This document shows, in pieces, positions 44,048 through 53,600 of a DNA stretch of 64,000 nt (positions are counted from its first letter, which is position 1; each line of letters begins with the position of its first letter). Source of the stretch: Methylocystis echinoides (GTDB lineage Bacteria > Pseudomonadota > Alphaproteobacteria > Rhizobiales > Beijerinckiaceae). The stretch covers positions 2,058,501 through 2,122,500 of the forward strand of contig NZ_BSEC01000001.1 of the NCBI RefSeq assembly GCF_027923385.1, in the 5' to 3' direction. The notes under the pieces were generated by a model, which worked only from the letters and a program-made list of their open reading frames with translations, had not been told where the DNA came from and made no database searches. The translations under genes and the position numbers were made by a program.

Positions 44048-45385
44048 TCAGGCTCCCATCGCCGCAGGGTCCTTCGCATCTATCGCGCGCGCCGACAATC
44101 GCAACCGCGCAATCAGCCGGGCGCCGCCGCGCGGGTCGTTCTCGATCTTCAGCGCGCCGCCGAGCGCCTCGACACGTTCATTCATGCCCCTGAGGCCAAG
44201 GCCGCCGCGCGACGACGGAGCAAGACCCGCGCCATCGTCGCGGACTTCGACCGTCAGAAGGTCGCCGTCGCGGGTCACGCTCAGGGCGATGCGGCCGGCG
44301 CCGGAGTGCCGGAATGCGTTGGTGAGGCCTTCCTGCGCCACGCGATAGGCGGTCAGCGCGGTCGTCTCGTCGATCTCGCCGCGCGCGCCCGCCAGCGCGA
44401 GATCGATCACGACGTCGCTGCGCGTTTCGCGCCAGCCGCGGGCCAGCGCGTCGAGCGCGTCGGCCAGTCCCATCTCCGAAAGCGCAGCCGGTCGCAACCG
44501 GCCGAGAATCCGCCGGTTCACCTGCTGAAGGGCGGCGATCTGCCCGTCGATCCTGGCGCAATCCGCCGCCATCGCCTGCGGATCGGGGACGGGCGCCGCC
44601 GCCTTGCGGGCCAGCGCGCCGACGCCCGCCCGCACGGCGAAGAGAAAGGGGCCGATCTCGTCGTGCAGGTCTCGCGCGATGTCGCGCCGCTCCTCGTCCT
44701 GCAGGGTGAGCATGCGGCGCACGAGCCGACGATTTTCATCGTCGAGGCGCTGCAACGTCGCCGCGAGACTGTTGAGTCGGGCCGCGATCACAACGAACTC
44801 GGGGGAGCCATCGGCTGGCGCGCGAACGGCATAGTCGCCGGTTTCCAGCCGCTGCAGCGCTGCGGAGATGAGTCCGACCGGCCGCAGCGTCCGCGACACG
44901 GCGTAGGAGACGAGCGCGAAGGCGAGGCTCGCGACGGCGGCCGCGCCAATGGCGAGCCAGACGATCTCCTCCCAGATTTCGGCGATTTCATCGGCCGGAT
45001 TGGCGGCGATGCTGACGACGCCCCGGGGCGTGGAAACATGGAGCGGATCGGTCGGCCGGAAGACGAGCGCGCTGAACCAGTCCGGCGCGCGGTTGCGGGC
45101 GTTTGGCGGCGGCGCTTCGCCCTCCGCCGTGATGCGGACATGGCGGAGCCGGCGCGCGTCCGCCAGCAGTTCGGCGAAGTCGCGTTGCGGGTCGGGGGAA
45201 GATTGCAGGCCGGGCAGGGTGGCGAGCACGAGATCACGCGCCAGCCGCGTGGCGCCCTCCGCCTCCGCATTGACCCGCGAGCCGGCATGGAGAACGAGCA
45301 GGCCGACCCCGAAGGCCAGCCCCGCGACAATGACCCCGCCGAGCAGCAGCGACAGGCGGGCGCGTAACGACAAAGTCCTGAGCAT
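44048..45385 (-). CDS. Sensor histidine kinase, NarX/UhpB (HisKA_3) type
   Basis: A 445-residue membrane kinase with transmembrane helices at about residues 11-33 and 142-165 and a periplasmic domain of about 110 residues between. A HAMP region follows (RPVGLISAALQRLETGDYAV). The dimerisation helix carries the phospho-acceptor His241 in EERRDIARDLHDEIGP. The ATPase domain has YRVAQEGLTNAFRHSGA and DDGAGLAPSSRGGLGLRGM. It is divergent from, and surely paired with, the response regulator at 45470. It may sense a signal tied to the adjacent lanthanide/PQQ operon, but that link is inference. Confidence 0.9.
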   Translation of the reverse strand: MLRTLSLRARLSLLLGGVIVAGLAFGVGLLVLHAGSRVNAEAEGATRLARDLVLATLPGLQSSPDPQRDFAELLADARRLRHVRITAEGEAPPPNARNRAPDWFSALVFRPTDPLHVSTPRGVVSIAANPADEIAEIWEEIVWLAIGAAAVASLAFALVSYAVSRTLRPVGLISAALQRLETGDYAVRAPADGSPEFVVIAARLNSLAATLQRLDDENRRLVRRMLTLQDEERRDIARDLHDEIGPFLFAVRAGVGALARKAAAPVPDPQAMAADCARIDGQIAALQQVNRRILGRLRPAALSEMGLADALDALARGWRETRSDVVIDLALAGARGEIDETTALTAYRVAQEGLTNAFRHSGAGRIALSVTRDGDLLTVEVRDDGAGLAPSSRGGLGLRGMNERVEALGGALKIENDPRGGARLIARLRLSARAIDAKDPAAMGA

Positions 45386-45469
45386 GGGCGCTTTCCTTCC
45401 GCCTTGTGGGACTTTACGAACGCCGTGCCCGGGGTCAATCTTCGCGGCCAGGGAGAAAAGGAAGGGAAG

Positions 45470-46090
45470 ATGCGGGTCCTCATCGTCGACGATCATCCGA
45501 TCATTGTCGCGGGCTGTTCGGCCATGCTGGCCGACGAGGGCGACATGGAGGTCGTGGACGCGCGCGACGCGGAAACCGGGCTTGCCGCCTTCATCGAACA
45601 CCAGCCGGATGTCGCCGTGGTCGATATTGCGATGCCCGGCGTTTCCGGACTGGAGCTGGCGCGGCGGATTCTGGCGCATGACCCGGCGGCGCGGATCGTC
45701 GTCTTCAGCATGAATGACGACCCGATCTTCGCCGCCCGCGCCATCGAGGCCGGCGCGAAAGGCTATGTGACCAAGAACGACGACCCCTGGCTGCTGGTAA
45801 AGGCGGTCCGGGAAGTGGCCGGCGGCGGGGTGTTTCTGATGCCGAAGATCGCGAATCGTCTCGCCTTCGACAGAAACGCCAGCAGCGCCAATCCGATAGC
45901 GACGCTCACGCCCCGCGAGGCGGAGATCCTGCGCATGTTGGGGGCAGGGCTCGGCATGGCCGAGATCGCCGAGGCGACGCAGGTCTCCTACAAGACCATC
46001 GCCAACAGCTGCTCGATCATGAAGCGCAAGCTCGGCGCGCGGACGCCCATGGAGCTCATGCGAATCGCGTTGGAGCAGAAACTGGCCTGA
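45470..46090 (+). CDS. NarL/FixJ-family response regulator
   Basis: A 206-residue regulator. The receiver domain has the acidic pair at residues 7-8 (VLIVDDHPII), phospho-acceptor Asp52 (VAVVDIAMPGVSG) and the conserved Lys in AKGYVTKNDD. The C-terminal LuxR-type HTH is LTPREAEILRMLGAGLGMAE followed by the recognition helix VSYKTIANSCSIMKRKL. GAAGGGAAG precedes ATG 45470. It is divergent from its partner kinase with an 84-base gap that should hold both promoters. Confidence 0.93.
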   Translation: MRVLIVDDHPIIVAGCSAMLADEGDMEVVDARDAETGLAAFIEHQPDVAVVDIAMPGVSGLELARRILAHDPAARIVVFSMNDDPIFAARAIEAGAKGYVTKNDDPWLLVKAVREVAGGGVFLMPKIANRLAFDRNASSANPIATLTPREAEILRMLGAGLGMAEIAEATQVSYKTIANSCSIMKRKLGARTPMELMRIALEQKLA

Positions 46091-46223
46091 CCCGGCCGGA
46101 TGAGCCGAAGGCCGCCCCTCGCCAATTCCGCCGGAAGCGCCGCCCGGAGGCGTCCGGGCGCGACTATAACAGGCGCGCAAATTTTGTTATGAATTTCGCG
46201 CATTTTCACAGGTGGAGACAAAC

Positions 46224-46877
46224 GTGATCACGATCGAGGGCTTCCTCTCCGACGATAGCTGTGCGCGGATCAAGAAGGAAATCGCGAAGGTCCCGTTCGA
46301 AGACGGGTTGAAGACCGCCGGCGTCAGGATGGCCGCGAATGTCAAAAGAAACCTGCAGATGGACCCGGTGAAGGGCCAGCACATCACGGACGAGCTCAAG
46401 ACCTTTATATTGAACGACAAGCGCCTCAAAGAAACGGTCTATCCCAAGGATATCGGACGGATTTTCATCAACCGTTACGACCCGGGGATGGAGTATGGCA
46501 TCCATTCGGACGCGCCGATGATGGGGGCGTTGCGCACGGACCTGTCGTTCACGCTGTTTCTGGAGGACCCTTCAGAATACGACGGCGGCGATCTGGTCAT
46601 GCATTATTCGCACGGGACCGTCACGGCGAAGCCGCCGAAAGGGGCGATCGTTCTTTATTCCACGGGGGTCATGCACCGGGTTGAAAAAGTGACGCGCGGC
46701 AGCCGGCTCGCTTGCGTTGGCTGGATTCAAAGCTTCATCCGCGAGGAGTCCAAGCGGGAGATCCTGCGAGAGCTCAATTTCGTGAAGGCAAATTACATCA
46801 CCCGGAACGGCCATGATTTCCTTGCCGATCTCTTTCTCAAGAACGTGGGCAATCTGGAGCGCCTGTGGAGCGAGTGA
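46224..46877 (+). CDS. 2-oxoglutarate/Fe(II)-dependent dioxygenase, PiuC/PKHD type
   Basis: A 217-residue protein. The iron-binding HxD pair is in GMEYGIHSDAPMM, the distal His in GVMHRVEKVTRGSRLACVGW, and the 2-oxoglutarate-binding Arg is in the same segment. YDGGDLVMHY is a further family block. The PKHD group includes PiuC, linked to iron and siderophore metabolism. The GTG at 46224 is preferred because GGTGGAG precedes it; GTG 46212 is the alternative. The first half of the gene is less GC-rich than its neighbours. Confidence 0.88.
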   Translation: MITIEGFLSDDSCARIKKEIAKVPFEDGLKTAGVRMAANVKRNLQMDPVKGQHITDELKTFILNDKRLKETVYPKDIGRIFINRYDPGMEYGIHSDAPMMGALRTDLSFTLFLEDPSEYDGGDLVMHYSHGTVTAKPPKGAIVLYSTGVMHRVEKVTRGSRLACVGWIQSFIREESKREILRELNFVKANYITRNGHDFLADLFLKNVGNLERLWSE

Positions 46878-46950
46878 TTGGTTGACGCCCGCGCGGCCGT
46901 GAGGTGACGCGGAGAGTGCGGCCCGCCATCCTCACTGGGAGTTTCCCATA

Positions 46951-46980
46951 AAAAAAAGCCCGGCCGAAGCCGGGCTTTTT
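46951..46980. terminator. Bidirectional terminator between convergent genes
   Basis: A 7-bp stem GCCCGGC (46958-46964)/GCCGGGC (46969-46975), loop CGAA. It is followed by five T on the + strand and preceded by seven A, so it can serve both the hydroxylase gene and the porin gene. Confidence 0.92.
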
Positions 46981-47031
46981 CGTATGCAAGGATCGGTCGC
47001 GGAGCTGGAGGCGACCGACCCTGCAATCTTA

Positions 47032-48072
47032 TCAGTACTTCGCGACGACTGGAGCCGGAGCGAACCAGTTGAAGTGGTAGTTCACGCCCGCGCGAGCGAT
47101 CACACCCTGGTAGTTGACGCGGGTCGCGCCAATGGCGGACGCGCCGTTCGAGCTCGGGTTAGCGCTCGACTCGTAGTAGCCACCCTCAGGCGCAACGGCA
47201 TAGGAAACCGTCGGGAGCGTCATGTTGCCCATGTTCCAGTAGATGGCTTCCGCCTTGAGCGACCAGTTCGGCATGAACATCCACTCGAGGCCGCCGCCGA
47301 CATTCCAGCCAACCAGCGTGGACGACTTGCTGCCGCCGCCGACGAAGGTGTGGTTCCAGCTGCCGGCCGTGTAGTCGTAGACGCCATCGGTGAAGCGATC
47401 GACGTTGCTGGTCGACACGGCATAGTTGTTCACATTGGCGTAGACGCCGCCGTAGGTCAGACCACCCGTGGCGTAAACCAGCATGGTGGGGGTGAACAGA
47501 TAGCCGAGACGGCCGCGAACCGTGCCCATCCAGTCAACGCCGGCGTGGACCGACGTGGTGCCGGAAGCCGTCGAGTTCAGGTTGTAGAAGTCGTTATCCT
47601 CGTAGTCCGAATAGCCGAGGAACGTGCTGTCGCCACCGATGCCGACCGTGCGCGAATTGCCGCGGATGCCGGTGCCCTGGATGTCGGCTTCGAGGCCGAT
47701 CACGAAGCTGGGGCCCCACTGATAGTTGTAGCCGACCTGGCCACCGCCGATGAAGCCGTTCTGGTTGCTGTTGTTGCCAACGCCCGAGAGGGCAAGGCCA
47801 GCGCCGAGCGTCGAGACGCCGCCGACGTACGCCTCGTCGTAGCCTTCGTTCCAGTAGTTATAGCCGTGATAGCCGCTGGCGATCGACTGCGTGTTGCTGT
47901 TGGTGCCGAAGCCATAGCCAGCGTTCAGACCGGCGTAGAAGCCCGTCCACATCGGCGGCGGCGGCGGCGGCGGCGGGAGGACCGGCGGGCCCTTGCGCGA
48001 CGGGAGGTCGGCGGCGACCGCGGCGCCGGCGCTGATGGCCAGGACGGCCGCAGACAGCAGAAGCTTTTTCAT
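47032..48072 (-). CDS. Outer membrane beta-barrel protein, Omp25/Omp31 type
   Basis: A 346-residue porin-like protein. It has a signal peptide MKKLLLSAAVLAISAGAAVA, a Pro-rich linker, then MWTGFYAGLNAGYGFGTNSN and barrel blocks GGGQVGYNYQWGPSFVIG, GVDWMGTVRGRLGYLFTP and LVYATGGLTYGGVYANVN, ending in GVNYHFNWF. It closely resembles the element-borne porin at 7479-8582, with different variable loops, and is probably the resident chromosomal copy. A sigma-70-type promoter lies upstream. Confidence 0.92.
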   Translation of the reverse strand: MKKLLLSAAVLAISAGAAVAADLPSRKGPPVLPPPPPPPPMWTGFYAGLNAGYGFGTNSNTQSIASGYHGYNYWNEGYDEAYVGGVSTLGAGLALSGVGNNSNQNGFIGGGQVGYNYQWGPSFVIGLEADIQGTGIRGNSRTVGIGGDSTFLGYSDYEDNDFYNLNSTASGTTSVHAGVDWMGTVRGRLGYLFTPTMLVYATGGLTYGGVYANVNNYAVSTSNVDRFTDGVYDYTAGSWNHTFVGGGSKSSTLVGWNVGGGLEWMFMPNWSLKAEAIYWNMGNMTLPTVSYAVAPEGGYYESSANPSSNGASAIGATRVNYQGVIARAGVNYHFNWFAPAPVVAKY

Positions 48073-48625
48073 CGAGATCAATCCTCTTTTTGTAAGAAGA
48101 GCAGTGGCACGCAAGTAACTCTTCAGTCGCGATACAATTCAAACGACGTTGCACAGTCAAACCCTTTCACAAAAAGCAACATTGAATGTGGGCAGGCGTG
48201 TCTTTTTGGCAACAATCAATATAATGCTTAAGATTAAGCTGTTCTGTTACTGGCGAATTGTTTAGTTTAAGCTATTAGAGTATGAATTATATGTTTTGAT
48301 TCAGTTGGTTGTGCTTTCATCTAAACCTTGTCATTAGGAGCGGCCCGGCCTTCGACTGGCGTGCGGCTGGCGATCGTGGACGCGTCCGCCCTGTGGATGG
48401 TGACGTGTCCCGATGGGGAGCCGCGGAATCGCTGGAGCTGCGCTGATGGGGCCAGACGACGACAACTGCGGCGCTCTCGGTGAGGCCAGGGAATCGGCGC
48501 GAGTCACGAAGGGCCCGGCGCCGCCTTTCGCAGCGGCCGCTGTTTACCTTGAACTTGACCTTTAGCGCGTTTTCCCATCAAAGGAATCGGATCCGGGCCC
48601 GGCGGTTTGGCGATGCGCCCGAGGA
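48073..48625. other. Intergenic region upstream of porin, AT-rich core
   Basis: No gene is seen here. Bases about 48180-48330 are strikingly AT-rich for this genome (for example ATTATATGTTTTGATTCAG). The region holds the porin promoter and 5' leader on the minus strand and the unread upstream part of the glycosyltransferase gene on the plus strand. Confidence 0.5.
48132..48160 (-). promoter_or_regulatory. Sigma-70-type promoter for the porin gene
   Basis: On the minus strand TTGACT (48160-48155) and TTGTAT (48137-48132) are separated by 17 bases, close to the -35/-10 consensus. They lie 60 bases upstream of the porin ATG. Confidence 0.6.
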
Positions 48626-51600
48626 ATGTGGGAATCTTCGTTCATGCGGCGGAGCGTCGCCCGGGCTGGCGCGCGTATTGGGACCCTGGCGCGATATTCG
48701 CGGGAAGCGTGGGGCTGGATCGGGCGGCAGTTTCTGCCGCCGCGTCTGTTCGTGGACGCCGGCTGGTATGCCCACCGGTATCTTGGGGAAAGCCCGATCG
48801 ATCCCTTCCGCCACTACATGCAGGAGGGCTGGAAACGCGATCATCAGCCGAATCCCTTCTTCGCCGCCGCCTGGTATCGCCAGAAATATGGCTGCGCGGG
48901 GAATCCGCTCCTCCATTACATCCGGCGCGGCCCGCGCAACCCGCATCCGCTTTTCGACGCGCGCTGGTATCTGGCGCGTTATCCGGATGTCGCCGCCCAT
49001 GGGGTCGATCCGCTCCTGCACTTTCTGCAGTTCGGCCGCCGCGAGGGCCGGGGCCCGCACCCGCTGTTCGACGTTGAGTGGTATGTGGCGCGCTACGGGG
49101 CGCAGGGAGCCGGCGACGACCCCTTTCGTCACTATCTGGAGAAGGGCGCCGCTGCGCGACTGGATCCCCATCCCGCATTCGACGCGCGCTGGTACGCCGA
49201 GAACAATCCCGACGTGGGAGCCGACCGCTGCGCGCTGGCGCATTTTGTCGAGGAAGGGGCGCTTGCAGGCAGGTCGCCGCATCCCTTCTTCGACGCAGAC
49301 TGGTATTTGCGCGCGTACCCTGACATCAGGCTCGCGAAGGTCAATCCGCTCGTTCATTATCTCCAGTGCGGCGCGACAGAGTTGCGCGACCCGCATCCAC
49401 ATTTCCAGACGCGCTGGTATTGCGACGCCTGGCCCGATGCGAAGCAGACAAATGCGCTGACGCATTTCCTGACCAGAGCGGATCATTCGGCGGCCAAGCC
49501 GAACGCTGTCTTCGACGCGCCCTGGTATGCGCGCAAATACGGTCACCTGATGCATGAGGGTGAGACGCCTTTTGCGCATTTCCTGCGCATCGGCCGCTTC
49601 GCGGGGCTGCAACCTGGCCCCTTTTTCGATCCGCGCGCGCGTCGAAACGCGCCGCACGCCGCTGATCCGACGGCCGCCATTCTGAATGAGGCGCGGCATG
49701 GGAGAGAGATCGATGGCGTGGCGAAAGGGCGCGGCCTATTGGCGCCGCTCGTGGTCGCGCCAGTCGCGCCCCAGTCCCTTGCCGCCCCCATGCGCATCGC
49801 CGTGCATCTGCACGCGTACTATCCCGATCTGGCGTCAGGGCTCCTGTCGGCGCTGGCCGCCATTCCCATTCCCTTCGACCTTTTCGTGACGACGGCGGAT
49901 GACGCCAATCGCGAAACGCTTGCGCGTCTCGCGTCACGCCTGCCGGGGCGCAAAGGTCTCGACATCAAGGTTACCCCGAACCGCGGACGCGACATTGCGC
50001 CCTTCATCGTCGGTTGCGGGGAGGCGCTGGCCGCTTACGACCTCATCCTGCACCTGCACACGAAGAAATCGCCGCATAATGCGGAGCTGTCGGGATGGCT
50101 CGATTACCTGCTGGACAATCTGCTTGGCGCGCCGGAGAACGTCGCTGGCGTCATCGAGCTCTTCCGCAAGGCGCCGGAACTCGGCATCCTTTATCCCGCG
50201 AGCTATGCTCCCGTCCGTCGCTTCATGCGGCTTGGCGGCAACGCCGCTCCTGTCGAGTCGATCCTCGCGCGTCTCGGCATGAGAATGGAGGAGCTCGATC
50301 CGCTGATCCATGCCTCCTTTCCTTCCGGCTCGATGCTGTGGATGCGTGGCGCGGTCATGGAGAGGCTCACGCAACTGGGGCTCGGCTTCGAAGACTTTCC
50401 ACCGGAAGCAGGGCAGGACGACGGCACCATCGCCCACGCCATCGAACGGCTTTTCCCGCTGTTCGCCTTGCGCGCAAATCTCGACGCGGTTCCCTTCATC
50501 CGGGGCGATGGCGCTTGCGACGAAGCGGGCGGCTGGCGCGCGTCTGCGCTCGATGGGTGCGACGTCGCCATTCTCGATCACGACATTGGCGGCGGGGCCA
50601 GCACGTTTTTGGAAAGTCTTATCCCCGCCTATCTGGAGGAAAAACGCGCCGTCATGCGCATCTACCGCGACCGCGCGCTGGGGCGGTTGATCTATCAACA
50701 GATGAGAGACGGCGCGACACGCTATTTTATTGCACCGGAGGGGGAGACATTGGGACAGGCGCTTCGGCGCTGCCGTCCTCGCGAAGCGCTCATCAATTCC
50801 CTTTACGGCGCGGACGGCGAGATTGGCGGCGCGATTGCGGCGCTGGCCGAGCTGAAGGACACGGCCGGCCTTGTCGTGCGGCTCATGGTCCATGACTTCC
50901 ACCTTGCGTGCCCCTCACAGCATCTGCTCGATCAGGCGCAGGGATATTGCGGTCTTCCCGCCGTCGACACACCAGCGTGCCGGCGCTGCGTGCGGGAGAA
51001 CGAGAATATCGACGCCGCCTGGCGCGGCTCCTTCCGCCTGACCACCTGGCGCCTGCAATCGCAGGCGCTCATCGATCTTTGCGACGAAGTGCGGTTCTTC
51101 GATCCAAGCGGCGCCGAGATCCTCTCGCGCGTTCTGGATATCCCGCCGCACAAGAGCCGCCTCGCGCCCCACATCCGGCCCAAGACGTTGCGGCGCGTCA
51201 ATATTCGAAATGTGGAAAAGCTGACAATTGGCGTTCCGGGCACGCTGACGCATGCGAAGGGCGTCGATGCCGTTAACGCGCTTGCTCATTACATGCGCGA
51301 GCAGAATCTGGATGGCGAAATCGTCGTTATTGGCGAAGCGCGCGCGGCTGTTCATCCCGATGTGCGCGTACACGGCGCCTATCAGGTGGGGATGCTCCCG
51401 GACATCGTCGAGTCCTGTGGCGTCAATGTCATGCTCATCGCCACGATCGTTCCCGAAACTTTCTGCTACACGCTCAGCGAGGCCATGGAAATGCAGATGC
51501 CCATCGTCGCCTTCGATCTCGGCGCGCAGGGCAATCGCCTGCGCGATTACGCGCGGGGAATGCTCGCGCCCGCCGCCGCGTCGGCGCCCGAATTATACGA

Positions 51601-51652
51601 CCTCCTGTCACGCTGCCGCAGCCGCCATGCAGCGGCCTGCGCGGGGGCGTGA
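48626..51652 (+). CDS. Large glycosyltransferase: repeat region, rhamnan-synthesis (RgpF-like) domain, GT-B C-terminus
   Basis: A 1008-residue protein. Residues about 40-340 hold seven to eight copies of a 35-40 residue repeat of the form FDxxWYxxxYPDV...DPLxHFLxxGxxEGRxPHP. From about 390 an RgpF-type domain follows (IAVHLHAYYPDLASGLLSAL, NRGRDIAPFIVGCGEALAAY, LHLHTKKSPH, FPSGSMLWMR). The last 250 residues look like a GT-B glycosyltransferase (TIGVPGTLTHAKGVDAVNAL, FCYTLSEAMEMQMPIVAFDL). It probably builds a surface polysaccharide. It is first of a three-gene train. Confidence 0.82.
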   Translation: MWESSFMRRSVARAGARIGTLARYSREAWGWIGRQFLPPRLFVDAGWYAHRYLGESPIDPFRHYMQEGWKRDHQPNPFFAAAWYRQKYGCAGNPLLHYIRRGPRNPHPLFDARWYLARYPDVAAHGVDPLLHFLQFGRREGRGPHPLFDVEWYVARYGAQGAGDDPFRHYLEKGAAARLDPHPAFDARWYAENNPDVGADRCALAHFVEEGALAGRSPHPFFDADWYLRAYPDIRLAKVNPLVHYLQCGATELRDPHPHFQTRWYCDAWPDAKQTNALTHFLTRADHSAAKPNAVFDAPWYARKYGHLMHEGETPFAHFLRIGRFAGLQPGPFFDPRARRNAPHAADPTAAILNEARHGREIDGVAKGRGLLAPLVVAPVAPQSLAAPMRIAVHLHAYYPDLASGLLSALAAIPIPFDLFVTTADDANRETLARLASRLPGRKGLDIKVTPNRGRDIAPFIVGCGEALAAYDLILHLHTKKSPHNAELSGWLDYLLDNLLGAPENVAGVIELFRKAPELGILYPASYAPVRRFMRLGGNAAPVESILARLGMRMEELDPLIHASFPSGSMLWMRGAVMERLTQLGLGFEDFPPEAGQDDGTIAHAIERLFPLFALRANLDAVPFIRGDGACDEAGGWRASALDGCDVAILDHDIGGGASTFLESLIPAYLEEKRAVMRIYRDRALGRLIYQQMRDGATRYFIAPEGETLGQALRRCRPREALINSLYGADGEIGGAIAALAELKDTAGLVVRLMVHDFHLACPSQHLLDQAQGYCGLPAVDTPACRRCVRENENIDAAWRGSFRLTTWRLQSQALIDLCDEVRFFDPSGAEILSRVLDIPPHKSRLAPHIRPKTLRRVNIRNVEKLTIGVPGTLTHAKGVDAVNALAHYMREQNLDGEIVVIGEARAAVHPDVRVHGAYQVGMLPDIVESCGVNVMLIATIVPETFCYTLSEAMEMQMPIVAFDLGAQGNRLRDYARGMLAPAAASAPELYDLLSRCRSRHAAACAGA

Positions 51653-51656
51653 TCTC

Positions 51657-52697
51657 ATGCTTGTCTATACCTCCATAACCAAGAACTACCTGCCGAAGGC
51701 GCGCGTGCTGTCGCGCTCGCTGAAGCGCCACAATCCCGGCTGGCGGCTGTGCGTTATTCTCTGCGATACCCCGCCCGAGAATTTCGATTTGCGTCGCGAG
51801 CCGTTCGACGATCTGCTGACGCTCGCGGAACTCGACATTCCCGACTGGAAGTCATGGGCCTTCGGCCATAACGTCGTTGAACTTTGCACGGCGGTGAAGG
51901 GCGTCGCCGCGCAAAGGCTCGCCGCGCGCGGCGGCGAGGATCGACTGATCTATCTCGATCCCGACATCATGGTTTTTTCCTCTTTGGCGCCGCTCGCTGA
52001 GTTGCTGGAGCGACATCAGATCCTGCTGACGCCGCATCTTCTCGAGCCGGAGACCGACGCCGGCGCCGTGATCGACAATGAAATCTGCACGCTGCGTCAT
52101 GGCGTCTACAATCTGGGCTTCGTCGGCGTTCGCACGACCGGCGAGGGGCGACGATTCATCGATTGGTGGGCGGCGCGGCTGGCGGCCCATTGCGTCGCCG
52201 ATCCGGCGAATGGTCTGTTCACGGATCAACGATGGGTCGATCTGGCGCCGGGTTTTTTCGATGGTGTTCACGTGCTGCGTGACAAGGGCTGCAATGTCGC
52301 GACGTGGAATTTGCACCATCGTGTCCTGGCGAAAAACGCCGCGGGCGTTCTGGAGGCTGGCGGCGAGACCCTGCGCTTTTATCATTTCACCGGCTTCGAC
52401 AGCGGCGACGGGCGCGGCGTGCTGCTCAAATACGCCGCGGACCAGATCGAAGCGCACCTCCTTTGGGACAGCTACGCCAAAGAACTCCGGGCGAATGGTC
52501 ACGGCGAGGCCGTGCTCAATCATTTTGCTTACGGATGCTTCGATAATGGCGTCCCGATCGACGCCGCGCTTCGGCGCGCCTATCGGATGCGCAGGGACTT
52601 GCAGGAGGCCTTCCCGGACCCGTTCAGGACCGGGAAATGGTCGCTGCAAAGCTGGTGGCGGGAGGAGCAACGCGGCGTCGGACTCGACGCCTCATGA
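51657..52697 (+). CDS. Glycosyltransferase, GT-A fold
   Basis: A 346-residue protein. It opens MLVYTSITKNYLPKARVLSR, a typical start for cytoplasmic nucleotide-sugar transferases. The metal-binding DxD motif is YLDPDIMVFS, and DNEICTLRHGVYNLGFVGVR resembles GT8-like enzymes. HHRVLAKN and FYHFTGFDSGDG near the C-terminus are acceptor-side segments. It begins 4 bases after the large glycosyltransferase and overlaps the methyltransferase start by 4 bases, so the three genes are co-transcribed. Confidence 0.82.
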   Translation: MLVYTSITKNYLPKARVLSRSLKRHNPGWRLCVILCDTPPENFDLRREPFDDLLTLAELDIPDWKSWAFGHNVVELCTAVKGVAAQRLAARGGEDRLIYLDPDIMVFSSLAPLAELLERHQILLTPHLLEPETDAGAVIDNEICTLRHGVYNLGFVGVRTTGEGRRFIDWWAARLAAHCVADPANGLFTDQRWVDLAPGFFDGVHVLRDKGCNVATWNLHHRVLAKNAAGVLEAGGETLRFYHFTGFDSGDGRGVLLKYAADQIEAHLLWDSYAKELRANGHGEAVLNHFAYGCFDNGVPIDAALRRAYRMRRDLQEAFPDPFRTGKWSLQSWWREEQRGVGLDAS

Positions 52698-53524
52698 GCG
52701 CTCGGGAAACATCAGCAGAGAACAAAGCGGGAGAAATGCAGGTGAGCGATCCAAAGCGGCTGAGCGTGCCGCCGGACTATCCCTATCAGAATGTCGTCGA
52801 CATTGTGTCGCGCAGCGACGAGATGCTGGCGGGGGAGGATTACGCGCATTATCTCGATGTCGGCCTATCGGCGCTCGCCAATGTGGCTTTGGCGCTCAAG
52901 GGCCGCACATCGCCGGCGAGCATTCTCGACATGCCCTGCGGGCACGGGCGCGTGACCCGCGCGCTGAAGGCGGCGTTTCCCGACAGCGCGCTCTTTGTCA
53001 GCGATATCGACTCCGACAGCGTGGATTTCTGCGCCCGCACATTCGGCGCGCATGGCCTTGCCTCTCAGCCTGATTTCCGAACGCTCGACTTTGGCCGCCG
53101 GTTCGATCTCATCTGGGTGGGGTCGCTGATCACGCATCTGCCAGCGGATGTCATCAAGGACTTTTTTCGCTTTGTGTTACGCCATCTGACCGAGGGCGGC
53201 GTCGCCGTCGTGTCGATGCATGGCTCCTATGTGGCCGGCAGAATTGTCGCGTCTCTCCTGCAGGGCGGGGAGGCTTATGGCGTCGACAATGTAGCGGGCT
53301 GGCGAATGGTCGACGGCTTCTTCGCTTCGGGTTTCGGCTATGCGAATTATCCGACGACCGATCTGTCGGTTCAGCGCTATGGGGTCGCCCTGGCGACGGG
53401 CCGGTGGACGTGCAAGACGGTGCGCCGCTGCGGCGGCGAAATTGTCTTCTATCAGGAGCATGCCTGGGATCGTCACCATGACGTCCTCGCCTTTGCGCGC
53501 CCCTCCGGCGATCGTCAACAGTAA
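52694..53524 (+). CDS. SAM-dependent methyltransferase
   Basis: A 276-residue class I methyltransferase. The SAM-binding motif is SILDMPCGHGRVTRALKAAF, followed by the acidic ALFVSDIDSDSVDF and FDLIWVGSLITHL. It overlaps the preceding glycosyltransferase gene by 4 bases (ATGA). In this context it probably methylates a sugar of the surface glycan. Confidence 0.88.
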   Translation: MSARETSAENKAGEMQVSDPKRLSVPPDYPYQNVVDIVSRSDEMLAGEDYAHYLDVGLSALANVALALKGRTSPASILDMPCGHGRVTRALKAAFPDSALFVSDIDSDSVDFCARTFGAHGLASQPDFRTLDFGRRFDLIWVGSLITHLPADVIKDFFRFVLRHLTEGGVAVVSMHGSYVAGRIVASLLQGGEAYGVDNVAGWRMVDGFFASGFGYANYPTTDLSVQRYGVALATGRWTCKTVRRCGGEIVFYQEHAWDRHHDVLAFARPSGDRQQ

Positions 53525-53600
53525 AGGTCAAGGTAATCGAAGAATTTGTAGGTTATCGCTTCGTTAAAGGGTGAACAGTATCTCTGACCTTCGCTGAAAA

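Noticed and set aside
45386..46180. N-terminal extension of the sensor kinase frame up to 46180
   Set aside because: It would run antisense through the whole response regulator gene. The transmembrane start at 45385 is convincing.
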